DNA of 64,000 bases, taken from positions 1,609,084 through 1,673,083 of the forward strand of contig OX457053.1 in the NCBI GenBank assembly GCA_949752735.1. The letters are read 5' to 3'. Of the stretch, positions 1 through 10,814 are shown one piece after another. Made by a program: the position numbers and the translations under genes. Within the stretch, counting starts at the first letter, position 1; each line of letters opens with the position of its first letter. The notes beneath the pieces were generated by a model. That model was not told the origin of the DNA. It did not search any database and worked only from the letters and a program-made list of their open reading frames with translations. Source of the stretch: Lumbricus terrestris (lineage: Eukaryota; Annelida; Clitellata; Crassiclitellata; Lumbricidae).

Positions 1-160
1 CTCTCTCTCTCGCCACGATCGCGCAGCGGCGCTTTCCCGCCACAGCTGCCTGTCCGTACGCTCAACAATTAGCTGACCTCGCGCTGGCCTATCTGTGCGC
101 TCAACAATTAGCTGATCTCGCGCTGGCCTATCTGTACGCTCAATAATTACAATGTAGCTG
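1..160. repeat. 39-bp tandem repeat, about 2.5 copies
   Basis: After a short CT run, units beginning near 56, 95 and 134 repeat with a 39-bp period. They share the phrase CTCAACAATTAGCTGA followed by CTCGCGCTGGCCTATC. The third unit is partial. It is a minisatellite at the window edge with no coding potential. Confidence 0.75.
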
Positions 161-331
161 ACCACTATACGTTATACAAAATTAGCTTACACTACTGGTA
201 CCAAAATCTGGAAGCCACAATATAGTAATGATGTTGTTTTACTAGTTGTTCAAATAATAGAACCAAAACATTTTGAAATCTGGCAGTTTAAAATTTGAAG
301 GATAGCACTGGAGAGAAGCCATTCAATTGTA

Positions 332-757
332 AAAAAAATAGTATTTGTACAAAAATTAACAGTAAGTTTTACTCATTTTAGCCAGATTGTGTCATATATT
401 ATAAAAGTAGAAAATTACTATAACCATATAATAGAAAATAATATTATGGTATATTATTATAACAGTTCACGTAATGCGATGATGTAAACAACAACTAAAA
501 ACTATTATCATTTTGACGCATTTTTCTGGAGGGATGTCATCTCTGCTTTTAGTTAGGAAAAATAGTGTTTATGTAAATATATACAGTAAGTTATACTCAT
601 TGCAACATAATAGTATCCTATATTATAGCAGTAAATGATGTCATTATAATCACACAATAGTAAATAATATCACGGTATATTAAAGCACTTCATGTAAAAC
701 AATGATGAAAACAGTAACTAAAAAACAATATCATTTTGTGAAATTTTTCTGGGGAGG
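332..757. repeat. Tandem duplication of a ~200-bp AT-rich unit
   Basis: Two diverged direct copies lie at about 332-535 and 559-757. They share ordered blocks: a TACAGTAAGTT-like start, a GGTATATTA centre, and an end with ACTAAAAAC, ATCATTTTG and TTTTTCTGG. The family is unknown. Nothing else is seen between 160 and 760. Confidence 0.6.
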
Positions 758-1081
758 AAATGTCAATCCTGGGGAACTTCCCCCCAGAGACGTCTAGATT
801 AAACACTGGTAGTCCTGTGAAGTTTGGAAAGGTCCAGCATTCAGTAAAATATCAACTTCTTGTATATATCAAGTTGAGTAGTCTGCCGTCAGTTGTGCAA
901 TTTACTCAGCAACATCCATTTTGGGATCTAGACAAATCCCATGGACATTTCCCAAGACCACTCCCCGTAATTTCCTCTCTGGATTCCACCAGAGCATTTC
1001 AATAGGACAATTCCCTCGAACATTTCCCTCAAATGCAGGCTACAAAAGTGTAAGCAATTTGCATTTGTACAGACTTCAATA

Positions 1082-1728
1082 GTGCTTTAATGTTTGAGGG
1101 TGGAATTTATAAGCCATTTGATTTACTTCATTTTGAACTTCAATTGTTGAGCAATTGTTGATTGCATGATTAATGTTTACTTAAACAGACTAAAAACCTT
1201 TACTATAAACAAAAGTACAAATTTACTGTTGCTTCTTTGCCTCATATCACTAAAATTCATTCTTAAAATATTGTTCATTTTATTTCAGACCTATATTATA
1301 AAACAAATGTAGTGTCAGTAGATGTAAAATATACTTTAATTTTGTTAAACAAATAAATCATTAATGTAATAAATTTTTATTAATTATGAGTTGTGAGAGC
1401 GAGCGCCATATACGTGCAGGGACAAATGCAAGTGACTGTGAAGCACAGGTCATACTAAATGAATATCTTCATTGAAATGGCGGGATGAACGTTCAGGGGC
1501 AATTTATCGTGGATGTGCGGGGAGGAGTGGTACAGAGGGACATGCAGGGGGATATTTTCAGAAGGAAATCTCTTATGCCCATCTACATGTAGCCTATCAG
1601 GGGCAATTTATCGTGCTTTAATGTTTGAGGGTGGAATTTATAAGCCATTTGATTTACTTCATTTTGAACTTCAATTGTTGAGCAATTGTTGATTGCTTGA
1701 TTAATGTTTACTTAAACAGACTAAAAAT
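1082..1728. repeat. Pair of ~115-bp near-identical direct repeats 531 bp apart
   Basis: Copies at 1082-1196 and 1613-1727 differ at very few positions, one being CATGATT against CTTGATT. The 400 bases between them hold a G-rich segment related to 2440-2660. They do not start TG or end CA, so an LTR pair is not supported. A segmental duplication is the simplest reading. Confidence 0.7.
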
Positions 1729-2774
1729 CACAATTTTTTCGGGATCTCGCTAGCGAAACATCCGGTTTACGCCGATTTTCGCTCGGAGAGAATTTGCCAG
1801 TTTCTTTGGATTTTACGCTGTATGATTGCAAATGTTTCGTCTATTTGAGCGTATAAAGTGTCCTAGTCCGCTTCTGTAATGTTTGGCTGGACATTGACAA
1901 TTGCGTGAAATTATTGTTTTCGACGATTTTGTACCATCTTCGAACCATCATCTCCGCTTCACGTCACGTGGGTCGGTAAGAACTAAAAACGAATTGTCTG
2001 GATCCGAATTTCACGCACCTCTTCCGCAAGCCATCAGAAATGGACTATAAAGATAGACTCTATCAACAATTCTGTTAAATCATGACTACAGTTTTATCGG
2101 GCACTTTATACTTCGAATGGATAGACCTTGTAGCATCGGCTAGACCTACCAATTGAACTGGCGATTCTTCGTACACATCACCATCGTGAAGCGAGCGTCA
2201 TTAAGCGCTCATATAGTAGCTGCTAATAACTGACGGGCCGTTTTTGGCTAATCCTGATTCAATGACAGTAATTCAACATCAACTGCCACAATTTTATTAC
2301 ATTATTATTACTATTCTTTATTATTACTTCTGTGTATTATTTTACATTTCTGACCTGTAACCTGGTGCGGTTTGTCACCTCGATTTGTCATGCTTTTGAA
2401 TTAAACTAATATCACCATCATCATTAGGGGGATTTCCCTCTGGCACAAGTTGAATGCTTACTACCCCCACGTGGCAAGCCCTAATGGCTGCGAATGTGAT
2501 GGAAGCGCAAGGACAAATTTATGTGAGTGTTAAGCAAAAGTCAAATTAAATGAAGATTTACCCTGTGTTATAACAGGGAGGGGATTGTTCGGGGGGATTT
2601 ACCAGGAGAAAGTCCATGGCAGATGCTGGGGAATAACGGGGGAAATGTTCAGGATGAAATATTCTATACTCAACTTTATCATTAGGGGGAAACCTTTCCC
2701 CCCCTGGCCCAAATTGGAAGCAGTCTGCTTCCATCCCCCATGGCGTAGTAAACCCTGGCGAATGGGTCAACTAT

Positions 2775-2940
2775 AGGATGCCTCACGCTTTCTCGATTGT
2801 TTGCTCATCTACCTGGAACGAACTTTCGTTGGAGATGAGACTACCCCTAGAAATAATATCTTGTGTAGTTTTGTACGTCCTATGTATGTAGATATGCATG
2901 CACATGAACTGTTGAAAAATGAATGAATGAATGAATCAGG
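2775..2940 (+). mobile_element. LINE 3' end (CR1/L2-like), fragment
   Basis: The plus strand carries a short remnant like the C-terminal FSVxGPxxWNxLP box of CR1/L2 reverse transcriptases (readable as FSIVCSSTWNELSLEMRLP near 2790-2850). It ends in a (GAAT)n run at 2917-2936, a tail also seen on LINE copies elsewhere in this window. It is short, so the call is tentative. Confidence 0.4.
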
Positions 2941-3234
2941 CGAGCCGCTGCCTTGAGAACATCATATTTTAACTCACTGATGCGCGATATAACAGTGCTA
3001 AACCCGCGCAAGTATCACTGCCTTTGTGAGCTAATTCTGTATTCCATTTGTCAAACGATTATTGTTTGTGGGACGACAGTCGTTTCAGCCATTTGCATAA
3101 TTATAATAATACTAGCTGGGGTACCCGGCGTTGCCCAGGAAATTTAGGATTCTATCCGCTTCGGCCACAACCCCACGACACAACACCCCACCACACTCCG
3201 ACCTCTACCAGTACGCCACCGAAGAAATTTCGGT

Positions 3235-3545
3235 TTGACGAAAATTTCCTCCCCATCCCACCCCACCCCCTCGACCCCCACCATTCCACCCCAACCCCCT
3301 TCCACCCCCACCACCCCACTATACCCCACCTTCCACTCCATCCTCCTCCACCCCACCCCTCCACACCAACCCCACTCCCCACCCCAACCCCATCCCCAAC
3401 CCCTACCCATCGACCTCCCACGCCACCCCACCACCTCCACCCCTCATCCCATCCCACCCCTCCGCCTCCACCCCACTCCTTCTCACTCCACCTCTTCCAC
3501 CCCACCCCACAATCCCACCCCATCCCGCCTCCACCGGTACGCGAC
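3235..3545. repeat. C-rich low-complexity tract (CCACCCC-like)
   Basis: About 300 bases consist almost wholly of C with A and T, built from CCACCCC/CCATCCC words, so one strand has nearly no G. Long proline-rich or glycine/tryptophan-rich reading frames on both strands are composition artefacts. An ACTAGCTGGGGTACCCGGCG segment, a common transposon-end type of sequence, lies just upstream at 3111-3150. Confidence 0.8.
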
Positions 3546-3576
3546 CCGTGAGATCCGTACTGGCAACAGATCTGAC

Positions 3577-3728
3577 CCTTAAACACCTCTAAAACGGTTA
3601 AAATCACTGCTTTTATACGTGGCAAGCGAATGAAAATTTATAGCGTAAATTACCTTAAACACCTTTAAAACGCTGAAAATTACTGCTTTTATACGTGGCC
3701 AGTGAATAAAAATTTATAGCCAAAATGA
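3577..3728. repeat. 76-bp tandem duplication
   Basis: Two units at 3577-3652 and 3653-3728 share CCTTAAACACCT, the phrase ACTGCTTTTATACGTGGC and a closing AAAATTTATAGC. Downstream (3745-3920) the phrase CTGGCCCCCAYGGTGGTAGA also occurs twice, so the whole stretch looks like a decayed repeat element. Confidence 0.7.
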
Positions 3729-4005
3729 GTGTTTTTGCCCCCCCTCCGGACCCTGGCCCCCATGGTGGTAGAGATTCGCGAACCACTGATCCGGGTGGTT
3801 CTGATGGACCTCTATCTAGAAAAAAAATTCAAATCAATAGCTGCGTTTTTTTGAAAAAAATTGGGGGTTTCGCCCCCACCCTGGCCCCCACGGTGGTAGA
3901 GAATCGCCAACCCCTCGACTTAGCGTCTCGTGCCGAGACCTACACAGTAGTGAAGGTTTGGAGTGAAAAGCTCAAAAACTGTGAGCGTGCATTCTGGACA
4001 AAGTC

Positions 4006-4388
4006 ACATACATACATACATACGTACGTACGTACGTACGTACGTACGTACGTACATACATACATACATACATACATACATACATACATACATACATACA
4101 TACATACATACATACATACATACATACATACATACATACATACATACATACATACATACATACATACATAGTACATACATACATACATACATACATACAT
4201 ACATGCATACATACATACATACATACATACATACATACATACATACATACATACATACATACATACATACATCATACATACATACATACATACATACATA
4301 CATACATACATACATACATACATACATACATACATACATACATACATACATACATACATACATACATACATACATACATACATACATA
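4006..4388. repeat. (TACA)n microsatellite with internal (CGTA)n block
   Basis: This is a 380-bp tetranucleotide array of TACA/CATA with a CGTA block near 4021-4052 and a few interruptions near 4171 and 4272. Both strands are open in several frames (THTYIH / MYVC repeats), which are not genes. From 4389 to 5400 I see no gene. Confidence 0.95.
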
Positions 4389-5405
4389 CCCAAGTCCTTT
4401 CTTATAGATATAGATTATTATAAGCGCACCTGAAGATTTTGGGCTGGACATCCGCTGCTGGGTGATCGCATGCCTGAAATCGAGATACAGAGGCGCCCAC
4501 AGAAATAAGGTAGTGGATATGGAGGAGGGAGAACGATGAAAGACCCTGAGACACAATAAAGGAAAACAAGAAGTCCGTGTGATTTTGAAAATGTGCTTAG
4601 TAAAGTACATATAAGTGGGCTATCAAGTACAAACCCGGCCCAGATCCCGCACACTTGACAAGAAGGAAAAGATCGGCAATTTTCAGAGAACAGAACAAGA
4701 TCAACTAGATCAAGCCCCCGGAACTGCTGGGCTGACTAACCGGATGAACTGAGTCTTTGAAGTAGGCTACCGTATTAAGGGAAACGCGATTAGAGAACAT
4801 CCAGAAGTGGAGGCGACTATAAAGGAAAAGATTAAATACACCCAACTAAAGCAACTATAAGCTTATATGACTTGTACATAAATAAGTCACTTGTCGCCAT
4901 TTTATCATAAGTCGTTCCCGAATTTTTTCCATTTGTTTCTAAATATTCCTAGTATTATAGGCTTTGACTCTCATTTGGCATTTAAAAGGCACTATAAAAA
5001 GGGTCTTGACAGACATGCATGTAGTTATATTCACATTGGTGTCGGATATGATGAGATTTGTGACAAAGAATGAACACACCTGAGTATTCACAAAGGTAGA
5101 AGTTTTTATGCCGAGGATCCTGTGCCTTATATGAATAGTTATGTAAGGCAACGTGAGTATTATAATAGCCATCCTGTGATGAAATCTTGTCTACAAAAAC
5201 AGGAAAATTTTAATCATAGAATAAACCGCATAATATTCTTACACTTATAAGCTTACTAGATCTAATCATCGCATGCACGACCGAACATTAATGAATATTA
5301 TAATTATTGCTTCTTTTATTCGGAATCTTCACGCTTTTAAAAGATTCTTCTTGTTCGAAGATTCGCAATATCTATCCATCTAATCTGTCCATAATCTGTC
5401 CGTCT

Positions 5406-5609
5406 GTTTGTGAATCAATATATCAGTCAATCCATCAATCGATGCATCAGCTTATCTGTCAGTTAATCTATCTATCCAATGCACACATCAATCCATCCAT
5501 TCATCCAGCCATCAATCCATCCATCCATCCATCCATCAATCAATCCATCTATCCATCCATCCATCCATCCATCCATCCATCCATCCATCCATCCATCCAT
5601 GTATCCATA

Positions 5610-5642
<33 letters not shown>

Positions 5643-5672
5643 CTGTCTGTCCGTCCGTCCGTCCGCCCGTCC
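5406..5672. repeat. Compound (CCAT)n / (CTGT)n / (CCGT)n microsatellite
   Basis: The array opens with irregular ATCAATCC and CCAT words, becomes a clean (CCAT)n block, then (CTGT)n and finally (CCGT)n. Protein-like frames here (HPSIHPSI and others) are artefacts. It sits about 160 bp below the orphan CTLD exon. Confidence 0.95.
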
Positions 5673-5830
5673 GTCCATCCAAATAGGTGTTCTAAAACGT
5701 TCCTGGCTGGCTGAACATTGTGACTAATTTGATTTTGCGAAAAATGCTTCAAATAATTATTTTGAATCGATATTTTGATTTTATAATCTAAACCATGTAA
5801 AATCACTGAAAATTGACGTGGACACCAGAC

Positions 5831-6127
5831 CTGTAACGGAACTGTAGAGTGTACCTCCACTGACCGCTGTCCAGTAGGTGTAATAACTCCTCCTTCCAGA
5901 TGTCCATACTGCTGAACTAATTCCATAAGCTTTTAGAAAGCTTATAAAAGCATCGTGCTCGCTTTTGTCGCATATGACAGGCAGGATAGAATTCAGATCA
6001 TTGCACTTTTGCCAGGCGGCAAACCAGGTCAATTCAGCCACGTCTGCTTGGAAATAAGAAGTGTTTCTCCTGTTGCTGACTTTACAAATCCCTTTATTTG
6101 ACGTGCACTTGTTAACAATTGTGAGCC
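5831..6127 (-). CDS. Orphan C-type lectin domain exon (gene 0)
   Basis: This is a 297-nt exon bounded by a TTTGCACCATAG acceptor and a GTCTGG donor. Both are phase 1, exactly as in the first CTLD exon of genes I-III. It encodes the N-terminal half of a CTLD: an early Cys pair ([11 protein letters not shown]), then [20 protein letters not shown], then VWTSGRR and a YWT segment. This matches the layout ETCVNVSSEIVCYFKGS...WNEAWQLC...WTAGKR of genes II and III. I found no matching signal exon, second CTLD exon, membrane exon or tail in the surrounding DNA. It is either a gene whose other exons are too short or diverged to see, or a relic. The initial Met of the open frame is only an internal codon. 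Confidence 0.75.
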
Positions 6128-6878
6128 CTATGGTGCAAATATTAAAAAATCAATAATAGACAGATGTCTCTGGATTGAAAGGATTTAAACTATTTTTGCG
6201 CACGGGTGCGTACGGTGAGTGGGTCTCAACAAAAGTTAATTATAGGCTAGGTGCTCAAAATAGACTAAATGTCGAATTATAATGTCCACATTAGCTTATT
6301 AATAATTTTTTAAATTTTTCTGTAATAGTCGTTCAATAAAATTGACTAGCCTACTTTATATTCAAGTCCTGTGCTGAAACTAGACAGCTAACCATAACAG
6401 TTAATAAATTTTGGCCAGCAAATATGAGGCTCAACACACAAAAATAATTATAGCCTACGGTAAACTTAATGCTTTATAGATGGTTTGGCTAATAATACAC
6501 TTTTAAGGGGTTGAGAGGGCTACTTTGTAGTTTGTATGCATGGAATAATCCTACAAATGTAGGCTACTAGGTGCAACAGGGGAGATTGAATTTCGACCCG
6601 ATTAAAAAACGTGGTGCCCGTGTTTGTAATAGCGCTATGTAGGAGCTTTTACCATAGATATAATAACTGCCTGTCAAACTCTATGTAAGTCAAAGCCAGC
6701 CCTAGCTGTTGTGGAAACATTGTAAACAACGGAACCAAAACATTCATATTTTGACGATTTACAATGCATTATTAATTTTTAAGAATGTCTAAATCAACTG
6801 TGAAGTATGTTGACAGTATCCCGTAAGAGGCTAGGCAAGTTTATTTTAAGAAATTGGAAGTATGTGGACCGAATCAGC

Positions 6879-8033
6879 AGTTCAATGTTTTGCCGGATCG
6901 TATACTATCAACTGGTCTCTGGTCACATCCATCACATTGGATCCATCACATTGGCCAGATTTACAATACGGGGACTTGTACAATTTTCTAGTATATAAAA
7001 CAGGTAAGATGTATACATTAAAACGCAACATAGTACGTAATATATAAAGCTGGCTTAAAGCGTAACTGGACGGTCATGGACGGCGTCCATGCACTTATTT
7101 TCAAATCTGAGCGCCGTCCTGCCATTTGTTGGCCAGCACAGCCTGGAAAAGTAAGGGGCGTCCAGGCACTTCTTTTGGAAAGGTATATTATAAGTTTGCC
7201 GCACATTGGATAACACAATGGCGTGGAGATAAACGGACCTGCTATTCAGTGTAATGTATTGCAGGCTGTCTGTTCTGTTAGTAGTTAAAGATTTTCGTTA
7301 TATGATTTGTGTTCTTGTTATTGGTTTCAATTGCAAAACTGTACACTAACCATTTGCGGTCTGTTAACCGGATTGTTCAATAAAAGAAATGTTATTTAAA
7401 AAAATTCAATCCAAATTTTAGTCAAGCAAGAATCATTCACATCGACTGTTTAGGCAAGAATTCGTTTAATCAATCATGCATCTATTTAGGCAGCGATTAC
7501 TTTCAACAACACAGCTTCTGTTTGAATAAAAGTTATTGTTCATCAACCCATCTTCGATTTTAACAAAATTGTTTTCATCAATACTGATTGCGTGAGCAGA
7601 CTTCATCCAGAAAGCACAGTTTTTTTTGCCATTTCATCCATCAGTACTTGCCACCTCTTCGTGTGGACAGGCCTTTACTCCGCAAGACAAGAAGATGATA
7701 TGCTATCATGCTTTCATGCTGCGTCTCGTAAATCAGTGTACCTGTGTAACAGTGTTGTCAATAGAAATTGATGTTCATGAAGTTTTTATTAGTTATTTAA
7801 TAATGATTTCACACCATAGCTTTTCATAAATGTTTTGTTTGCTTTCTTTAAGGAATATACAACTCAATGTCACTCATGAACATTTGGCAGCATTCAAATC
7901 ACTGGATGGCTACAATTTCTTTACGTCAGGCCAATCTGATGTCTGGTGGAAGACTGTTCCAGTATCTGGAACCAGCAACCGAGAATGCACGGTCGCCGAA
8001 ACTTGTTGTCATCAAACTACCTTCCCATTGTAA
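6879..8033 (+). pseudogene. Decayed fragment of a SWIM/YqaJ-type uncharacterised gene
   Basis: Two plus-strand exon-like pieces are visible. The first ends at a clean AAACAG/GTAAGA donor (7003, phase 1) and contains LDPSHWPDLQYGDLYNFLV. The second starts after a CTTTAAG acceptor (7853) and contains HEHLAAFKSLDGYNFFTSGQ. From memory, this order (WPxxxYGDIYNYLV, then LKAYKSLxAYNFFVSG) is typical of large uncharacterised invertebrate proteins with a SWIM zinc finger and a YqaJ-like nuclease domain. The second piece is out of frame with the splice phase and stops at 8033, and I see neither SWIM nor nuclease motifs. I therefore call it a broken fragment. A SINE tail (7240-7390) lies in the intron. 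Confidence 0.45.
7240..7390 (+). mobile_element. tRNA-derived SINE family 2, 5'-truncated copy
   Basis: The phrase TGTATTGCAGGCTGT.TGTTCTGTT, followed by GGTCTGTTAACCGG and TTCAATAAA, matches the body and tail of the full copy at 21955-22180. The tRNA-like head is absent. Confidence 0.6.
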
Positions 8034-8439
8034 CCTAAAACAGAAATGTTTCTTAAGCGTAAAAAATTATTAACAGTATTTTCTGACTGATTATGCATTA
8101 ACAGTTGTAAGTTTCCTGTTTCTGGAATTTTCATGGAAATCCATACCATACATAGACATACTGAAATATCAAAACGACTGAGCACTGTGTACGCTATTTG
8201 ACCTTTCTTAATTCTATTGCATGTATTTAATTTTTTTATTGACTTTAAAATATTGCATTTATGGGTCTGAACATTTTGTCTTTGATTTTGTTGCAAAAAT
8301 GTCTTGTAATCTTGAATGTAAATACAGTTATCTCGTCAAAGCTTCTGTACAATTTATTTATTCACAATTTACCATAATACTATAATAAAGTCGCAGATAT
8401 GCAATTTTTGCACCAGGAAGAAGCAAATACCTAAGTGAT

Positions 8440-8800
8440 TAGAACTATTAACATTCTTCTGACAATCAGCACTACGGCAAACTTCCGACACATCATACGA
8501 GCTCACCAAAACTCCACCTCTCGCTATCTCCCCACAGGTCTTTCACTCAAAACTGAAAACATTGCTCTTCACAAATCCTATCCTGATTCTTCCTCTTCTC
8601 CATCATTTAAACATCACCCACCTTAGCCGTCCATCTATCTGCCTGCCTGACTCTCCGGACTTGACCCGCTGCCTATCGATTTTGTTTTGATTAAGCGCCT
8701 GTGAATAAGCTGGTTCCTGTGACTTGGCTTTTTGGGGCGCTGTAGGAGTCGCGAGATTACAATTACGATATTATGTGCAGTAGCGAGACATAAAGAAATA
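8440..8800 (+). mobile_element. Probable LINE 3' end (CR1/L2-like)
   Basis: A frame around 8500-8620 reads like the end of a CR1/L2 ORF2 (a short SLKT-type segment, then a stop). It is followed by a tail with two GCGC-containing blocks (AAGCGCCTGTGAATAAG and GGGGCGCTGTAGGAGT) and a final AAAGAAATAAA. The layout resembles other LINE tails here. Support is composition and layout only. Confidence 0.35.
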
Positions 8801-9150
8801 AAATGTATTGGTTGTGCAATTTAATGATGTGCTAACTCTTTCTTCAAACTATCAATTTCTTCTACTTGGCGTTCAATTACATTTTGAAGCTGTCCTATGT
8901 GTTCTTCTAAGAACTTCACTTTTCCACTTAAACTTGTCCTCTCTTTCCATTTCAGCTTCTACTGCAGGTTCTTGCATTGAAGAATCACAGTTAATTGATG
9001 CTGCAGATGCTGCTTCCTGTTTTTCTTCTGCAACTTTGCAATGTTGCATAAACCGCTCATGTCGATTGTGACGTGTTGAAGACTCAGCTTGGCCACTTTT
9101 GTATCCCATCTTTAAAGTCGGACAGTAGTCAGGGTCGCTAGGTTCATCAC

Positions 9151-9603
9151 GGTGTCACAACTGGTCCACCGACAACTCGTTCAACGACAACTCACCCACG
9201 AAATATTGATTCAACGACAAGTGGTTAACGACAAAATGTTCCCTGAAAAATTTTTAGTCTATGGTTTTGCAGATGAAATAGAAGCTGGATTGATGAGAAG
9301 AAACGTTTAAGAAATGGAGGCTGGATCAAGTTGTTTTTAGATCTGAAATAGAAGCTGGATGCTTGTTGAAGTACATGAATGAAAATCATCAATCCAACTT
9401 TAAATTAGGCTGGTAAACCATGAAAGTCTTTTCATAAATCCAGATTCTATTTCATAAATGAAGAGCCTTCATCCACCCTCCATTTCTCAAGTGCTTTCTC
9501 ATTAATCCGGCTTCTATTTCGGTGGATGAGTTGTCGCTGGACGAGTTGTCTGGGGACCAGTTGTTGCTGGACGAGTTGTCGGTGGACGAGTTGTCATAGA
9601 ACC
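9151..9603. mobile_element. Non-autonomous MULE-like foldback element with 9-bp target duplication
   Basis: A 453-bp insertion is flanked by perfect GTTCATCAC copies at 9142-9150 and 9604-9612. Both ends begin GGT... and are inverted repeats built from iterated ACAACTCGTCCACCG-like words. Further in, 9270-9335 pairs with 9445-9520, so most of the element could fold on itself. A 9-bp duplication with long inverted ends is typical of Mutator-like elements. No transposase is present. Confidence 0.8.
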
Positions 9604-9934
9604 GTTCATCACTTGGCGCACCTAAAATAAACAAAAAATAGAAGTCAAGTCTAATGCTACTGCCAAGGTTTTGCAAACAAACGTGAAGTTTCAGAAACAT
9701 TCCGATTCTTAAGAATGCCATGAGTCAAATTACAAAAACCATTCAGAGTAAAAATCACTATATCACCAGTAAGTTTGTAACTGATTTTTCTAAATAACCA
9801 ATGTATTTATAACCCAAAAATTCACCAAGAAATAATTCTCTCGTAGACTCTGTAACAAACATCATACTTATTCTCCTGGAAATTATGTTAGTAGATAATG
9901 ATTACTTTATATCTGATGTGTGTGTGGGTGTGTA

Positions 9935-10123
9935 CATAATTATTATAGCGCCCCTTCAAGGTTGTCTAATCAGATTCTGAAGTGCCTCAGACAGCAGTGC
10001 GGACACGATCAGTTTTACGCCGAAGCGCTGAGCAATTGCTGGTGAAGGACTTGCCCAAGGTCCCTACAAGGCGGCTTGAGGTGGATTCGAACCTGCAATC
10101 CTGCACTACACCACCGTGCCCCA
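9935..10123 (-). mobile_element. tRNA-derived SINE, family 1
   Basis: On the minus strand the head has an A box (TGGTGTAGTG) and a B box (GGTTCGAATCC). The body contains CTTGGGCAAGTCCTTCACCAG and the copy ends with CTTGAAGGGGCGCTATAATA. Two other copies occur at 41591-41799 and 59513-59722, all on the minus strand. This copy lies in the intron of the broken THAP gene. Confidence 0.85.
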
Positions 10124-10768
10124 CGTCATAGAGCTCATCATGATATGAAATGAATGTTATGCAACGTGGCTGGAATATGCCCATGTGCAAACTATAAAAA
10201 TAGAACAAAGTGTAACAGTGAAAAATCCAATTTATGTGTATCCACCAATTATTGGAGTGTAAAAACTGAACTGAAATGTCGTATTTTTCATCTTGAAATC
10301 TAAAACAAGGTAGGCTATCTCTGTCAGCATTCAGAATTGCTGCAGATATAGTATAGTTAATAATTTTGGAGAACACGTCGTTTCCACATAGTATTCAATT
10401 CATTCAGTGTATTTTCAAGAGAACGGCCTTTATCCATTACCTATTCATTGGTTAAAACCTGGCTAAAAACGGTAGCCTACTTTCTTATTTCGAACCGATA
10501 AAGTAATAGGGGCCTACTCATCACAAAGGATAGTGTCAGATGTGGCTGTAACCTAAAACATACCACGGATGAAATGCTCGCTGCAAAGCCTGGTGCCTGT
10601 ATTCGGTCGCCATTCCTTGCGATTTACTGCTGCAATCCATTTGTTCAGTTTTTCTTCTCGATTTAGTCCTAGAGGAAATCGATAAAATTGCATTTCTTTG
10701 TCGTTTCCATGTCTTTTAGTGCAGTCTTTAACGCAACAACTCAACGCATAGTGAAATGTTTTGCCTTA

Positions 10769-10798
10769 CATAAACAATGTCACGTGACATTGTTTATG
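10769..10798. promoter_or_regulatory. 30-bp perfect palindrome centred on CACGTG
   Basis: The two 15-base arms (10769-10783 and 10784-10798) are exact reverse complements with no spacer. The centre is ATGTCACGTGACAT, an E-box/bHLH-ZIP type core. It is about 25 bp upstream of the THAP exon and 15 bp left of the LTR homology. A promoter role is an inference. Confidence 0.5.
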
Positions 10799-10814
10799 GA
10801 TTCGTAAAAGCTCC

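Larger units (their letters stand above)
8821..10744 (-). pseudogene. THAP-domain gene, disrupted
   Basis: Exon 1 (10744 down to 10564) encodes a THAP zinc-finger start: CCVKDC, FYRFP, an NKWIAAVNR helix, then LCSEHF. It ends at a GTATGT donor in phase 1. Exon 2 starts at 9621 after a TTTATTTTAG acceptor and reads GAPSDE, is interrupted by a 453-bp insertion (9151-9603), then resumes with the THAP-type phrase PSDPDYCPT and an acidic linker. A C-terminal coiled coil (FLEEHIGQLQNVIERQVEEI) follows, ending at a TAA at 8821-8823. Three lesions are visible. There is no in-frame ATG (the nearest, ATGCG, is one base out of frame). The insertion sits in coding sequence. A one-base excess in an A-run near 8908-8911 puts the coiled coil in another frame. 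THAP domains bind DNA in transposases and host regulators; which kind this was is unknown. It once ran about 170-200 residues. Confidence 0.75.

Noticed and set aside
1082..1727. LTR pair
   Set aside because: The two 115-bp copies lack TG/CA ends, a primer site and coding sequence between them.
3048..3625. Proline-rich and Gly/Trp-rich ORFs of 98-167 aa
   Set aside because: Low-complexity C-rich tract read in several frames; no start context or domain.
4004..4610. Long THTYIH/MYVC open frames on both strands
   Set aside because: They arise from the (TACA)n microsatellite, which is open in several frames.
9987..10376. 129-aa minus-strand ORF
   Set aside because: Part of it is the SINE at 9935-10123 read through into flanking DNA.
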